The position numbers were made by a program, and so were the translations under genes. DNA of 64,000 nucleotides from Enterococcus crotali. GTDB taxonomy: Bacteria; Bacillota; Bacilli; Lactobacillales; Enterococcaceae. Location of the stretch: NCBI RefSeq assembly GCF_000633635.1, contig NZ_AYPQ01000007.1:195918-259917 (forward strand). Reading direction: 5' to 3'. This document shows, piece by piece, positions 35,330-43,455 of the stretch (its first letter is position 1; each line of letters opens with the position of its first letter). The notes beneath the pieces were generated by a model. The model ran no database searches. It saw only the letters and a list, made by a program, of their open reading frames with translations, and was not told the origin of the DNA.

Positions 35330-35977
35330 ATGAAAAAAATGTTAGAAAAAGCACTTTTATTTGGTGCTGCTGGGTGTATGGGATTAGTTTTGAGCGTACA
35401 AACATCTGAAGCGGCTTCATATGAAAGTATGAAAAAGAATGTTGAAGAGGGAACTGGTTTAATTTATAATCCAGAGATAGATGGAATAATGACTCAAGAA
35501 GGTTCCCTTGAAGTAATTGAGGCTATTGAAGAGGAAATACGAGATTTAAATATTGAAGAACCTACGCAGGAGATTTATGATGAAGTCTTTAGCTCAATAA
35601 AAAATGTAGAAGTAATAGAGACTGCTGAAAAAAGCTTACCTCCATTCATGACATTTGCTGCTGGGGCACCTAGGGATAATCAAACTGCGTGGATTCCATA
35701 TAATTCACAAGAATTTTCTGGATCGGGTTGGAGATACAGCGGATATCAATTTAAATTTAAGGACTACAATGCAAACCCTAAATTTGGTGTAAGAGCTACA
35801 AAAGATTCTTTCTATTTTTATACTGTGATTCCAGGAAATAATAGTTTCTTACGTCGGCATACGGTTAACGCAAATATGGACTGGGTATATTTTCCTTCAA
35901 AAAGTGGATCAGCAAAATTACAAGGATATTTTGCGACATACAATCCTGTCAAAGGAAGCCGATACTATATATACTAA
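35330..35977 (+). CDS. Secreted protein of unknown function
   Basis: This 215-residue protein has a signal peptide (MKKMLEKALLFGAAGCMGLV, cleavage near SEA-AS), an acidic helical pro-region-like segment (residues ~30-105, rich in Glu) and a C-terminal ~105-residue aromatic, basic domain (SGWRYSGYQFKFKDYNANP and DWVYFPSKSGSAKLQGYF). There are few or no Cys in the mature part. The acidic/basic split resembles a propeptide plus mature domain, but no cleavage motif or family is recognised. ATAAAGGAGATTATATA precedes the ATG. It sits next to an ECF sigma/anti-sigma pair and may belong to its regulon. Confidence 0.65.
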   Translation: MKKMLEKALLFGAAGCMGLVLSVQTSEAASYESMKKNVEEGTGLIYNPEIDGIMTQEGSLEVIEAIEEEIRDLNIEEPTQEIYDEVFSSIKNVEVIETAEKSLPPFMTFAAGAPRDNQTAWIPYNSQEFSGSGWRYSGYQFKFKDYNANPKFGVRATKDSFYFYTVIPGNNSFLRRHTVNANMDWVYFPSKSGSAKLQGYFATYNPVKGSRYYIY

Positions 35978-36025
35978 TCATGTTCATTTCTATTACATGA
36001 GAAGTAATCTAAATTATTAATATAG

Positions 36026-36066
36026 AGGACCAGAATATTTCATACTGTATATTCTGGTCTTTTTTC
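36026..36066 (+). terminator. Terminator after the secreted-protein gene
   Basis: The perfect 11-bp stem GACCAGAATAT / ATATTCTGGTC (36028-36038 and 36049-36059) is followed by T6. Confidence 0.9.
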
Positions 36067-36163
36067 TGATAATCAAAGTACATATAGAAGAAAAATATTT
36101 CCTATTTCCAATGAAACTTTTAGGGAAGATTTACAGTCTTATATTATGAAGGGAGGATTAAAA

Positions 36164-36682
36164 GTGCAAAAAAATGTAGATATATACTTAGTTAGAAAAG
36201 CTAAAAAAGGGAATGCTCAAGCTTTTATTGAGCTATGTACAGCTTATCAGGACATTTTATATAATTCAGCTTATAAGATGCTTTTGAATGATGAAGATGT
36301 AGCTGATTGTATGCAAGAAACAGAGATACGTGCATGGACGAAAATAACTAAATTAAAAAGTGAAGAAGCGTTTAATTCTTGGATTTTTAAAATAATGACT
36401 AATATTGCAAAAGATATCTTGAAGAGAAAAACAGCAAATGCAGAATCTGAAGAAAGGTATATGTCTGATAAAGTAGAGAGGCACAACACCTTTGATGTAG
36501 AGCAAGAATTGAATGGATTGGAAGAAATCTACAGAATCCCGCTTATACTATATTATTATGCAGGATTTAGTATCAAAGAAATATCTGAACAATTGAAAAT
36601 ATCTGTAAATACTGTAAAGACAAGATTAGCCAGAGGAAAAATGAAATTGAAAATTTTATTGGAGGAATCAAATGATGGATAA
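36164..36682 (+). CDS. ECF-type RNA polymerase sigma factor
   Basis: This 172-residue sigma-70 family protein has region 2 (AFIELCTAYQDILYNSAYKM, DVADCMQETEIRAW) and region 4 (YRIPLILYYYAGFSIKEISE, then the helix-turn-helix SVNTVKTRLARGKMKLK) and no region 1 or 3, which defines an ECF factor. I start at GTG 36164, six bases after AAGGGAGGA; ATG 36146 lies 5' of that site. Its 3' end overlaps the downstream anti-sigma gene by 11 bases, the usual coupling. A terminator separates it from the secreted protein, so it has its own promoter. Confidence 0.9.
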   Translation: MQKNVDIYLVRKAKKGNAQAFIELCTAYQDILYNSAYKMLLNDEDVADCMQETEIRAWTKITKLKSEEAFNSWIFKIMTNIAKDILKRKTANAESEERYMSDKVERHNTFDVEQELNGLEEIYRIPLILYYYAGFSIKEISEQLKISVNTVKTRLARGKMKLKILLEESNDG

Positions 36683-37748
36683 AAAAATAATCGATAAAAT
36701 TAAGAATGAAAGAAAAATCCCAGATGAAGTATTAACTAAACTAGAATCTAACAGAGAAAACATCCTAAATAAAAAAATCAAACAAGAGAAAAATTTTGGA
36801 GTTTTTTCTAGAAATAATATCATTGCAGTGTTAGTTGCTGCTATAGCACTTTTACTAATAGTAACCAAAACACCAGTAGGGGTAGCAATAGAGAATGTGT
36901 TGGGGATTGGGAGAGATTCTGGAGTGGAGACAGTAGAGAAAAATGCTATACCTACTGAACTCAATTTAACAAGTATTCAAAATAATCGAGAAATAAAGTT
37001 GACTAAATTTGTTTCCACAAGGAAAAAATTTGCTTTTGACTATCAGTTTAAGGTAGACGATGAAAAATTGAAAACATTACTAGGAAAGGATATGGTAGCT
37101 AAATCAGATCATCAAGATATTCAAATGGGTCTCTTTGTCAAAGGAGATACTAAAGATTTATTTCAAGGTGTACATTCCTATTCAACATTTAGATTAGATG
37201 GAGATGTTTTTTATGGATCAGTGATATCGACTTTCGATACAGAAAGTATTCCTGAAAATGCAGAACTGAATCTTCATATTTATAGATTAGCTTGGATGGA
37301 TCGTGACGAGTATGAAGTAGCAGAATCTAAGGCATTTGCTGATCCCGATAATCCTCAACCATTTAGTGTTCCTACATCTTTAGAATATACGGGAGATTGG
37401 AGCTTTGATATTGCTTATCGACCACTCAATCAAACAGCTGTTACAAAGGTTCTTGATTCAAATAATGTTACAAATATTGTATCTAAAAGCGATGCACTAC
37501 AGACAACAATAACATTTAATGCTCCAATAGAGTATCCGAATTCTCCCGAGATTACAGTATATAAGAATGATATAGAGATTTCTAATTCAAATATTAATTT
37601 TAAGCAATTAGATCAGGAAGAGTTAGAAATCGAACTGGATTTAAGTGCTTTAGATAAAATATCAACTTATAAAGTTAAAATTGAAGAGTCAGATATATAT
37701 GGCACGATTGTCAAAGAAGTCGGCTTTTTTGAGGTTCAAAATAAATAA
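36672..37748 (+). CDS. Membrane anti-sigma factor (DUF4179-like)
   Basis: This 358-residue protein has an N-terminal cytoplasmic part (~50 residues), one transmembrane helix (IIAVLVAAIALLLIVTKTPV) and a large extracytoplasmic region starting GVAIENVLGIGRDSGVETV. That pattern is the DUF4179 family found next to ECF sigma factors. The outside region (two beta domains, ~95-240 and ~240-355) would sense an envelope signal and release the sigma factor. ATG 36672 (or 36675) follows GGAGGA inside the sigma gene. It lacks the DUF3298 lysozyme-sensing domain of RsiV. Confidence 0.82.
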   Translation: MMDKKIIDKIKNERKIPDEVLTKLESNRENILNKKIKQEKNFGVFSRNNIIAVLVAAIALLLIVTKTPVGVAIENVLGIGRDSGVETVEKNAIPTELNLTSIQNNREIKLTKFVSTRKKFAFDYQFKVDDEKLKTLLGKDMVAKSDHQDIQMGLFVKGDTKDLFQGVHSYSTFRLDGDVFYGSVISTFDTESIPENAELNLHIYRLAWMDRDEYEVAESKAFADPDNPQPFSVPTSLEYTGDWSFDIAYRPLNQTAVTKVLDSNNVTNIVSKSDALQTTITFNAPIEYPNSPEITVYKNDIEISNSNINFKQLDQEELEIELDLSALDKISTYKVKIEESDIYGTIVKEVGFFEVQNK

Positions 37749-37787
37749 ATATGTAGGTGTATTAGGAGATAGATAACGAAAAAATTG

Positions 37788-37804
37788 ACTTGCCCGTGGT
37801 AATT
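37788..37804 (+). repeat. 17-bp direct repeat, right copy
   Basis: This is an exact copy of the repeat at 35055-35071, 40 bases after the anti-sigma gene. The spacer from here to 38087 contains a weak hairpin (AGCTGTCTC / GAGATGGCT near 37927-37949) and no further gene. Confidence 0.8.
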
Positions 37805-38087
37805 GAGATTTTTAGTGAATCCGTTTTTGAATACGGAAATATGTTTCGTAGTGGTTCACAGTAGGAGCGTTCGAATGTGGAAATGTTAGAAAAAGTAGCT
37901 AGTACCTGACTATACTGTTATTAAGAAGCTGTCTCGTTTGAGATGGCTATTCTTTATAAGAAAATTTTAGATCATTACAGGTCATTTATTGCTGTTTTTG
38001 TATTTATATTGGTATAATTAAATAAAAAACGTAGTGGGATTTTTCAAACAAGGAAATTTATATTATGATGAAGGGAAGTTGATAAAA

Positions 38088-38312
38088 ATGGAAGAAACAG
38101 TATTCTTTAATCTAGGCAATGCTTTATCATCAAAACGTGATCCTAAAGAATTAATCAAAGAAGCACAGATTTTGCAAGACAATCGTAAGTTACCTGGTAA
38201 GCTAATTATTGTGGAGGATGTAGATGGGGAGCATATTTTATTTGATTTATCCGATCAAGAAACGCAATCAGAATTTTCAAGAGAGTTTAAAGTTAAACGA
38301 ATTATTGAGTAA
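38088..38312 (+). CDS. Small hypothetical protein
   Basis: This 74-residue protein starts MEETVFFNLGNALSSKRDPK at ATG 38088 with AAGGGAAG eight bases upstream. The frame is open up to 38034 but has no ribosome binding site there. It is acidic and contains LIIVEDVDGEHILFDLSDQ. I do not recognise a family. It is the last gene of the second element before the third rpmA-like scar. Confidence 0.5.
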   Translation: MEETVFFNLGNALSSKRDPKELIKEAQILQDNRKLPGKLIIVEDVDGEHILFDLSDQETQSEFSREFKVKRIIE

Positions 38313-38452
38313 TTTTATGTATAGCACGCCACGTTAATAGGAATTTAAGCGAATGCCATTAGCAAAATAGTGAATGGTATTCAGTGATAGAATTAAGTGG
38401 ATATTTGATTCATTATCAATATAATCACGCTATTCATGTTATTGTGACACTC

Positions 38453-38513
38453 TATACTTAGCAGCTCAATGAATGGCTCCATCCTTCGTTTAATGAGGGA
38501 TCGGGCTTTTTTT
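38453..38513 (+). repeat. Diverged third rpmA-end repeat (ancestral att scar?)
   Basis: TATACTTAGCAGCTCAATGA resembles the rpmA end in copy 2 (it could encode YLAAQ-stop). The following 38 bases match the terminator of copies 1 and 2 at 29 of 38 positions, ending in T7. About 13 bases between the two parts are missing. It would be the original chromosomal 3' end of rpmA displaced by the insertions. Confidence 0.5.
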
Positions 38514-38624
38514 GTAACCTTTAGGGAGTGACTCATAATGAAGGATGCCACTTTCTTCATTTATATCAAATGAAACAAATTTTCAATTAAACACAAAAAA
38601 AACTTACACGAAATTTTTTTTATG

Positions 38625-38643
38625 GTAGCATAAACTCTGCTAC
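38625..38643. promoter_or_regulatory. Palindrome upstream of the DUF2798 gene
   Basis: The inverted repeat GTAGCA-N7-TGCTAC lies 23 bases before the start codon region and could be an operator. No adjacent regulator gene is present. Confidence 0.35.
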
Positions 38644-38665
38644 AAAAATTAAAGGAGAGTATTTT

Positions 38666-39133
38666 ATGCCGCAAAACAAAAAAGAAGGAATATTTTTCAC
38701 AACAATCGTCTGTTTTTCCATGGTGATTTCAATGAGTGCCTATAACCTTTTATTACACGGACAATTTTCATTAGGTAATTTATTTGGAGGCTTAATACCA
38801 GGATTTATCGTGGCATTTTTATTTGATGTCATAGTAGTTTCATCACCAGCCAAGAAAATTGCTTTTGCTTTACCTGTAAATAAAGAGAAAAAAATTCAGA
38901 TGATCATTGCGGTTTCTAGCTGTATGGTTTTAGGAATGGTCTTCTTTATGTCGATGTATGGGGTTATTATGCAATTTGGGTTCACAGAAAATTTTTTGAG
39001 CTACTACCTCGGGGCATTTACGAAAAACCTAATTATGGCATTGCCATTGCAATTATTGATTGTAGGTCCAGTCTGTCGAATGATTTTAAGGATGAGCCGA
39101 CAAACTAGTTGGTTAAAAGAAACAAACAATTAA
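38666..39133 (+). CDS. DUF2798-family membrane protein
   Basis: This 155-residue protein has four transmembrane helices forming two similar halves (FFTTIVCFSMVISMSAYNLL and IIAVSSCMVLGMVFFMSMYG, each followed by a second helix). That tandem layout is the DUF2798 family. AAAGGAGAGTATTTT precedes the ATG. Its function is unknown. It is a single-gene unit with its own terminator and the first clearly chromosomal gene after the integrated elements. Confidence 0.75.
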   Translation: MPQNKKEGIFFTTIVCFSMVISMSAYNLLLHGQFSLGNLFGGLIPGFIVAFLFDVIVVSSPAKKIAFALPVNKEKKIQMIIAVSSCMVLGMVFFMSMYGVIMQFGFTENFLSYYLGAFTKNLIMALPLQLLIVGPVCRMILRMSRQTSWLKETNN

Positions 39134-39135
39134 CT

Positions 39136-39194
39136 AAATCAAAACGAGTGCAGGAACCAATGAACTGGGGATTCTGTACTCGTTTTGATTTATT
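39136..39194 (+). terminator. Terminator after the DUF2798 gene
   Basis: The 14-bp perfect stem AAATCAAAACGAGT / ACTCGTTTTGATTT (39136-39149 and 39178-39191) encloses a 28-base loop and ends in a T/A-rich tract. Confidence 0.75.
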
Positions 39195-39293
39195 CTTTAA
39201 AAGAAAATCGAATCAAAAAAGGATCTAGCTTTTCAAATGCAGTATAAAATTGTTATAATTAGTAGAATTTTGATTAACAGGAGGCCTTCAAAG

Positions 39294-39698
39294 ATGGAAA
39301 TACATGAGCGAATTGTCAGGTTATTAAATTCTAGTACAGTATTTTTGATTTCAACAATTGATAAACGTGATTTCCCAACGGTTATTACTGTTTCTGAACC
39401 GCTATGGAGAGAGGGGTTATTGAAGTTACAGTTTTATCTAGATGGCAATGGTGAAACTGTTAAAAATATTCAATGTAACCCGAATGGATCTGTTTGTTGC
39501 TATGAGGAAATTGAACATGAAAGTCTACTTTTAAAAGGAAAATTTACAATTGAACAAATTGAGTCGCGCGAAGCACTCAAACCAAAGTTATCCTCTTATC
39601 AAAAAGAGTTAAATCACCCGGAGCCCGTTTTAGTTAATTTTGAAACGTGGACCGCTAGGATACATATGGACAAAAAAACCAAAGATATTATCGTGTAG
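39294..39698 (+). CDS. Pyridoxamine 5'-phosphate oxidase-like flavin-binding protein
   Basis: This 134-residue protein has the split beta-barrel pattern of the PNPOx-like family. The N-terminal block is STVFLISTIDKRDFPTVITV; LKLQFYLDGNGETVKNIQCN then lines the FMN site, and the C-terminal strand ends in TWTARIHM. ATG 39294 follows AACAGGAGGCC. The frame is open further 5' but without a site. Members bind FMN or F420 and often act as general stress or reductase proteins; the substrate is unknown. Confidence 0.75.
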   Translation: MEIHERIVRLLNSSTVFLISTIDKRDFPTVITVSEPLWREGLLKLQFYLDGNGETVKNIQCNPNGSVCCYEEIEHESLLLKGKFTIEQIESREALKPKLSSYQKELNHPEPVLVNFETWTARIHMDKKTKDIIV

Positions 39699-39832
39699 GG
39701 GAAAAGAAAGGCTCTATCAATTATTCGAATATTTTTATGTTTGAATTAAGTTCTGATAGGTATAGTTAGTTATGGGCAAATGGTAGAGCTAAAATGAATA
39801 ACTAGAATATAATGAAGAAAGGGGGAATGATG

Positions 39833-39979
39833 ATGTACGCTGTAAAAGTATTACATGGGTATATTGGTAAAGACGGACAACGTACAAGAGATAAAAATCG
39901 TGTTCGGCTCTTTCCAAATAAAAATTATGCAGAAAAATTCGCTGATAAAATCGGCGGTCGAGTTAAAGTAATTGGATAA
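39833..39979 (+). CDS. Small basic conserved-type protein
   Basis: This is a 48-residue basic protein (MYAVKVLHGYIGKDGQRTRD, ending GGRVKVIG). AAAGGGGG (39818-39825) is seven bases before the third of three consecutive in-frame ATGs; I start there. It is a small beta-rich protein with no assigned family, framed by a strong terminator downstream. It may be too short for automatic callers, but the codons look coding. Confidence 0.6.
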   Translation: MYAVKVLHGYIGKDGQRTRDKNRVRLFPNKNYAEKFADKIGGRVKVIG

Positions 39980-40039
39980 ATAGATAACTGACAGGAAACG
40001 AGTAGAGGTTGCTTCTGCTACCACCGTTTATTCAGATTC

Positions 40040-40083
40040 AGAGCCCGAAACAAAACTGATTTTTTAGTTTTGTCCAGGGCTCT
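40040..40083. terminator. Bidirectional terminator
   Basis: The nested perfect stems AGAGCCC / GGGCTCT and ACAAAACT / AGTTTTGT lie between the small plus-strand gene and the convergent metallophosphoesterase. Confidence 0.85.
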
Positions 40084-40101
40084 ACTTGTTTGTAGTACAA
40101 G

Positions 40102-40911
40102 TTAAATGTAAAGATCAAAAACAGCGATTTCTGGAGGAACCATAAAACGTACTGGGATTTTTGTGGTACCTAAACCTGTATTGACATATAAAGTTGTATC
40201 GTTTGCTAAATCGTAAAATCCGTCAAAATATTTTTCGGCCATGACATTTTTAATCACAGTAAAAGGGAGACGGACCTGGCCACCATGGCTGTGACCAGAC
40301 AAAATCAGTTGAATATTGTGATCAAGTACTTCATCGGCTTTATCCGGTTCGTGACTCATTAAAATAGTATAGTCGCTTTGACGATTTGCCAATGCATCAT
40401 CAATAGATGGATTTCCAAGCATAGAATCATCTAAACCGCTGATATAGATTGATTTTTCATTAGAAATTGGAAGATTGACACCAGAATTTTCTAGTAATTG
40501 AAAGTCTGCTGCTGCCAAAATTTCTGGATAAACACGAGCAGCTCCGCCACCATAATCATGGTTGCCCCAAACAGCGTATTTTCCTAAAGACGCCGTTAGT
40601 CGACCTAAGGCGGCTATGACTTCTTCCGTTGGTCCGTATTTAGCATAGTTATCAAATAAATCACCAGTAAACAAAATAATATCTGGTTTTTCATTATTGA
40701 CTTTGGTCACAATTTTTTCTAACTGTGAAGCTGGATACTTCTCTTGGATATGAATGTCTGAAAGGTGAACGACTTTGATTGTTTTTTGCCCTTCATTGCT
40801 TCCAACTGTGTAGTGATGCGTAACAATTCTTTTTGGTTCTATAAAAAAGGCATAAACAACCATGCCGATAATGGCTAGTAACAATAAATAAAAGAAGTAT
40901 CTTTTTTTCAT
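40102..40911 (-). CDS. Membrane-anchored metallophosphoesterase (YkuE/YaeI-like)
   Basis: This 269-residue protein has an N-terminal membrane anchor (FFYLLLLAIIGMVVYAFF) and an extracytoplasmic calcineurin-like phosphoesterase domain. The metal-binding motifs are VVHLSDIHI, FTGDLFDNY, WGNHDYGG, MSHEPD and LSGHSHGGQ. Relatives of this YkuE/YaeI group remove head groups from lipids. I start at ATG 40911 after GTGAGG; an in-frame ATG 21 bases upstream has no site. Confidence 0.9.
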   Translation of the reverse strand: MKKRYFFYLLLLAIIGMVVYAFFIEPKRIVTHHYTVGSNEGQKTIKVVHLSDIHIQEKYPASQLEKIVTKVNNEKPDIILFTGDLFDNYAKYGPTEEVIAALGRLTASLGKYAVWGNHDYGGGAARVYPEILAAADFQLLENSGVNLPISNEKSIYISGLDDSMLGNPSIDDALANRQSDYTILMSHEPDKADEVLDHNIQLILSGHSHGGQVRLPFTVIKNVMAEKYFDGFYDLANDTTLYVNTGLGTTKIPVRFMVPPEIAVFDLYI

Positions 40912-41085
40912 TTTGAACCTCACTTTCACCATGTATTATAACGAAAAGAAGTTAAAAAAAGATAAAACGATGATTATTATGTCGAAACTTTAGAATAATT
41001 TAGAGGTTGTGTGTCTTCGGTGTTTTTCAAAATCATTATTTGCTATAATAGAGAGGAACTTATTTTGGAAAGAAGGATGAAAAAA

Positions 41086-42150
41086 ATGATGGTAAGAGTA
41101 AATAAATTAAGAGAGTTAATGAAAAAAAATGATCTTTCAGGCTTTCTAATTACAAGTCCGTACAATTTACGCTACTTAACAAATTTTACCGGAACAACTG
41201 GGTTAGCCGTGATCACATTAGATAAAGCTTTTTTTGTAACTGATTTTCGTTATACAGAGCAAGCAGCGGCTCAAGCACAAGGTTTTGAGATCATTCAAAA
41301 TGCTGGACCAATTTATGATGAGGTTGTCTCAATTGCCGAAAAGGAACAATTAGCTAATTTAGCATTTGAAGAGACATTTGTCAGCTTTGCGGAATATAGT
41401 TTACTAGAAGAAATCACGCCATGTGATCTTATTCCAGTAGCAGGTCTAATTGAAGAGTTGCGTGAAGTTAAAGATGAAGAAGAAATTGCGATCATTGAAA
41501 AAGCTTGTAGCATTGCTGATCTAGGGTTTAAGCATATTTTAACTGTGATTAAACCAGGTATGACAGAAATTGAAATCGCCAATCAATTAGACTTTTATAT
41601 GCGCTCTTTAGGAGCTTCAGGGGTTTCTTTTGAAACGATCGTTGCAAGTGGTGTTCGTTCAGCGATGCCTCATGGGGTTGCGAGTCAAAAGGTTATTGAA
41701 AAAGGGGATTTGATTACACTAGATTTTGGTTGCTATTACGAAGGCTATGTTTCAGATATGACCAGAACGTTCTCAATTGGCGAACCAAATAGTAAATTGA
41801 AAGACATCTACCAAATCGTTTTAGAGGCGCAATTAAAAGTGTTGGATGAAGCAAAACCGGGATTAACAGGTATTCAGTTGGATGCGATTGCTCGTGATCA
41901 TATTGCTTCTTATGGATATGGTGAGGCATTTGGTCATAGTACGGGTCACGGAATCGGGTTGGAAATCCATGAAGGACCGAATGTTTCCTTTAGAGCGGAC
42001 CAACAATTTGTCCCTGGGAATGTGATTACGGATGAACCTGGAATTTACCTACCTGGTTTGGGTGGTGTCAGAATCGAGGATGATTTATTAATTACTGAGG
42101 ATGGCAATCGAGTGTTGACCCATTCGCCTAAAGAATTGATCATCTTATAA
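41086..42150 (+). CDS. M24-family Xaa-Pro aminopeptidase/dipeptidase
   Basis: This ~354-residue peptidase of the pita-bread fold has the N-terminal creatinase-like domain (FLITSPYNLRYLTNFTGTTG). The dinuclear metal ligands are in the catalytic domain: Asp in TLDFGCYYEGYVSDMTRTF, His in FGHSTGHGIGLEIHEGP, Glu in ITDEPGIYLPG and Glu in VRIEDD. It cleaves peptides at the Xaa-Pro bond. I start at ATG 41086 (AAAGAAGGA upstream), with 41089 as an alternative. In related bacteria it is followed by efp; here a 400-base repeat-rich spacer separates it from asp23. Confidence 0.92.
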   Translation: MMVRVNKLRELMKKNDLSGFLITSPYNLRYLTNFTGTTGLAVITLDKAFFVTDFRYTEQAAAQAQGFEIIQNAGPIYDEVVSIAEKEQLANLAFEETFVSFAEYSLLEEITPCDLIPVAGLIEELREVKDEEEIAIIEKACSIADLGFKHILTVIKPGMTEIEIANQLDFYMRSLGASGVSFETIVASGVRSAMPHGVASQKVIEKGDLITLDFGCYYEGYVSDMTRTFSIGEPNSKLKDIYQIVLEAQLKVLDEAKPGLTGIQLDAIARDHIASYGYGEAFGHSTGHGIGLEIHEGPNVSFRADQQFVPGNVITDEPGIYLPGLGGVRIEDDLLITEDGNRVLTHSPKELIIL

Positions 42151-42311
42151 AAAATAGTGGTTCGGTTAGAGCAGACAATTATTTATATATAAATTGTTTT
42201 CGACTTAATTTCTCATAGTTTTTTTGGTAGCGAAACACGCTGATTAATGATAAACTAAGTGTGAATGTAAACATATAGGTAAATGAACAGAAGTTTTGAT
42301 GAACACTCGTT

Positions 42312-42556
42312 TGTGTTAACTAGCTTCGTGAGCTGGTTCTTCGGAAAAAAAGATAAACTATAGTAAGAGGGAAAAAGTATCTCGATCATAGTTGCCTAGG
42401 TTTCAAACAGAGCGAAGCAGAACGTTGTTACCGTGTGTTATCTAGCTTCGCGGACTAGCTCAAAGATAAAATATGAATGAGGTAAAAAACACTTCACTCC
42501 TATTTTCCTGTCAGAGCTAAACGAGTTCGCTACGCTTTTATTATAAGGAGGATTAA
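42312..42556. repeat. Diverged ~122-bp tandem repeat in the M24 peptidase-asp23 spacer
   Basis: Two units begin TGTGTTAACTAGCTTCG (42312) and TGTGTTATCTAGCTTCG (42434), each leading into a short palindrome (AACTAGCT / AGCTGGTT in the first) and AAAGATAAA. Similarity continues, weaker, through the unit. The spacer 42151-42557 has no ORF I can support and no efp. Confidence 0.65.
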
Positions 42557-42557
42557 A

Positions 42558-42983
42558 ATGACTGACGAAAAAAATCTAGTGATCAATACAAAAGATTCTT
42601 TAGGTGAGATCGTTATCGCACCAGAAGTAATTGAAGTCATTATCGGTATTGCAGCATCTAAAGTAGATGGCGTATATGGTATGCGTGGAACATTTGCTAA
42701 TAATGTAACAGAATTTCTTGGCCGTGCTGCTCACGGTAAAGGGGTTTATTTAAGAGCCGAAGAAGAAGGTTTGAAGGTCGATATCTATTGCTACTTAAAT
42801 TATGGTATTTCAGTACCTAAAGTAGCATTAGAAATGCAAGATCGTGTGAAACAGCAAGTCTTGTTCATGACAGACATTGATTTAGTGGAAGTCAATATTC
42901 ACGTAGTAGCAGTAGTTCCTGAAAAACTACCTGAACCAGATTTCGATGAATTATTCCCGGAAGATGAGGGAGAAAATGAGTAA
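42558..42983 (+). CDS. Asp23/Gls24-family envelope stress protein (YqhY-like)
   Basis: This 141-residue protein has the Asp23 domain (GEIVIAPEVIEVIIGIAASK, GVYGMRG, KVDIYCYLNYGISVPKVAL and VEVNIHVVAVVPE) and an acidic tail. In Firmicutes the protein encoded just before nusB is YqhY, linked to fatty acid synthesis control. ATAAGGAGGATTAAA precedes the ATG. It overlaps nusB by eight bases, showing operon structure. Confidence 0.93.
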   Translation: MTDEKNLVINTKDSLGEIVIAPEVIEVIIGIAASKVDGVYGMRGTFANNVTEFLGRAAHGKGVYLRAEEEGLKVDIYCYLNYGISVPKVALEMQDRVKQQVLFMTDIDLVEVNIHVVAVVPEKLPEPDFDELFPEDEGENE

Positions 42984-43425
42984 GCCAAGTTTCACTCGTC
43001 ATGAGATTCGTGAAAAGGCGCTTCAAGCGTTATTTCCTTTAGATTTTAATGTTGACTTAACAAAACAAGATGCAATTTCCTATGCATTGGAGTTAGATAA
43101 TCAAGAAATCATCAGTGAAGATGGGGAAGAATTTGTCCCAACTTATTTGGATTTATTGGTAGGCGGCGTTTGTGATCGAAAAGTAGAGCTAGACGAGATT
43201 ATCAAAAAACATTTAGGAAATAACTGGTCGATTACGCGTATCGCTAAGATGGATTTGATCATTTTGCGAATGGCTATTTTTGAAATGCTTTATGTTGGCG
43301 ATGTGCCTAATACAGTTGCATTAGATGAAGCAATCGAATTAGCTAAAAAATACAGTGATGACCGTTCAAGAAAATTTGTTAATGGTGTGTTAGCCAATGT
43401 AATGAAAGATATTGATTCAAAGTAG
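42976..43425 (+). CDS. nusB: Transcription antitermination protein NusB
   Basis: This 149-residue all-helical protein shows the NusB family blocks (HEIREKALQALFPLD near the N-terminus; MDLIILRMAIFEML and AIELAKKYSDDRSRKFVNGVL at the C-terminus). NusB binds boxA RNA with S10 to support rRNA antitermination. I start at ATG 42976, overlapping the asp23 stop; the frame is open upstream but lies over asp23. A terminator begins within its last codons. Confidence 0.97.
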   Translation: MSKPSFTRHEIREKALQALFPLDFNVDLTKQDAISYALELDNQEIISEDGEEFVPTYLDLLVGGVCDRKVELDEIIKKHLGNNWSITRIAKMDLIILRMAIFEMLYVGDVPNTVALDEAIELAKKYSDDRSRKFVNGVLANVMKDIDSK

Positions 43426-43445
43426 AAATACTTTGAATCTTTTTT
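43414..43445 (+). terminator. Terminator at the nusB stop codon
   Basis: The stem GATTCAAAGTA / TACTTTGAATC encloses GAAA and is followed by T6. It overlaps the nusB stop. Confidence 0.9.
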
Positions 43446-43455
43446 GTTGTGAATC

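Noticed and set aside
38453-38513. Simple terminator only, unrelated to rpmA
   Set aside because: Partly rejected: besides the hairpin, the preceding bases also match the rpmA end, so I keep it as a low-confidence third att copy.
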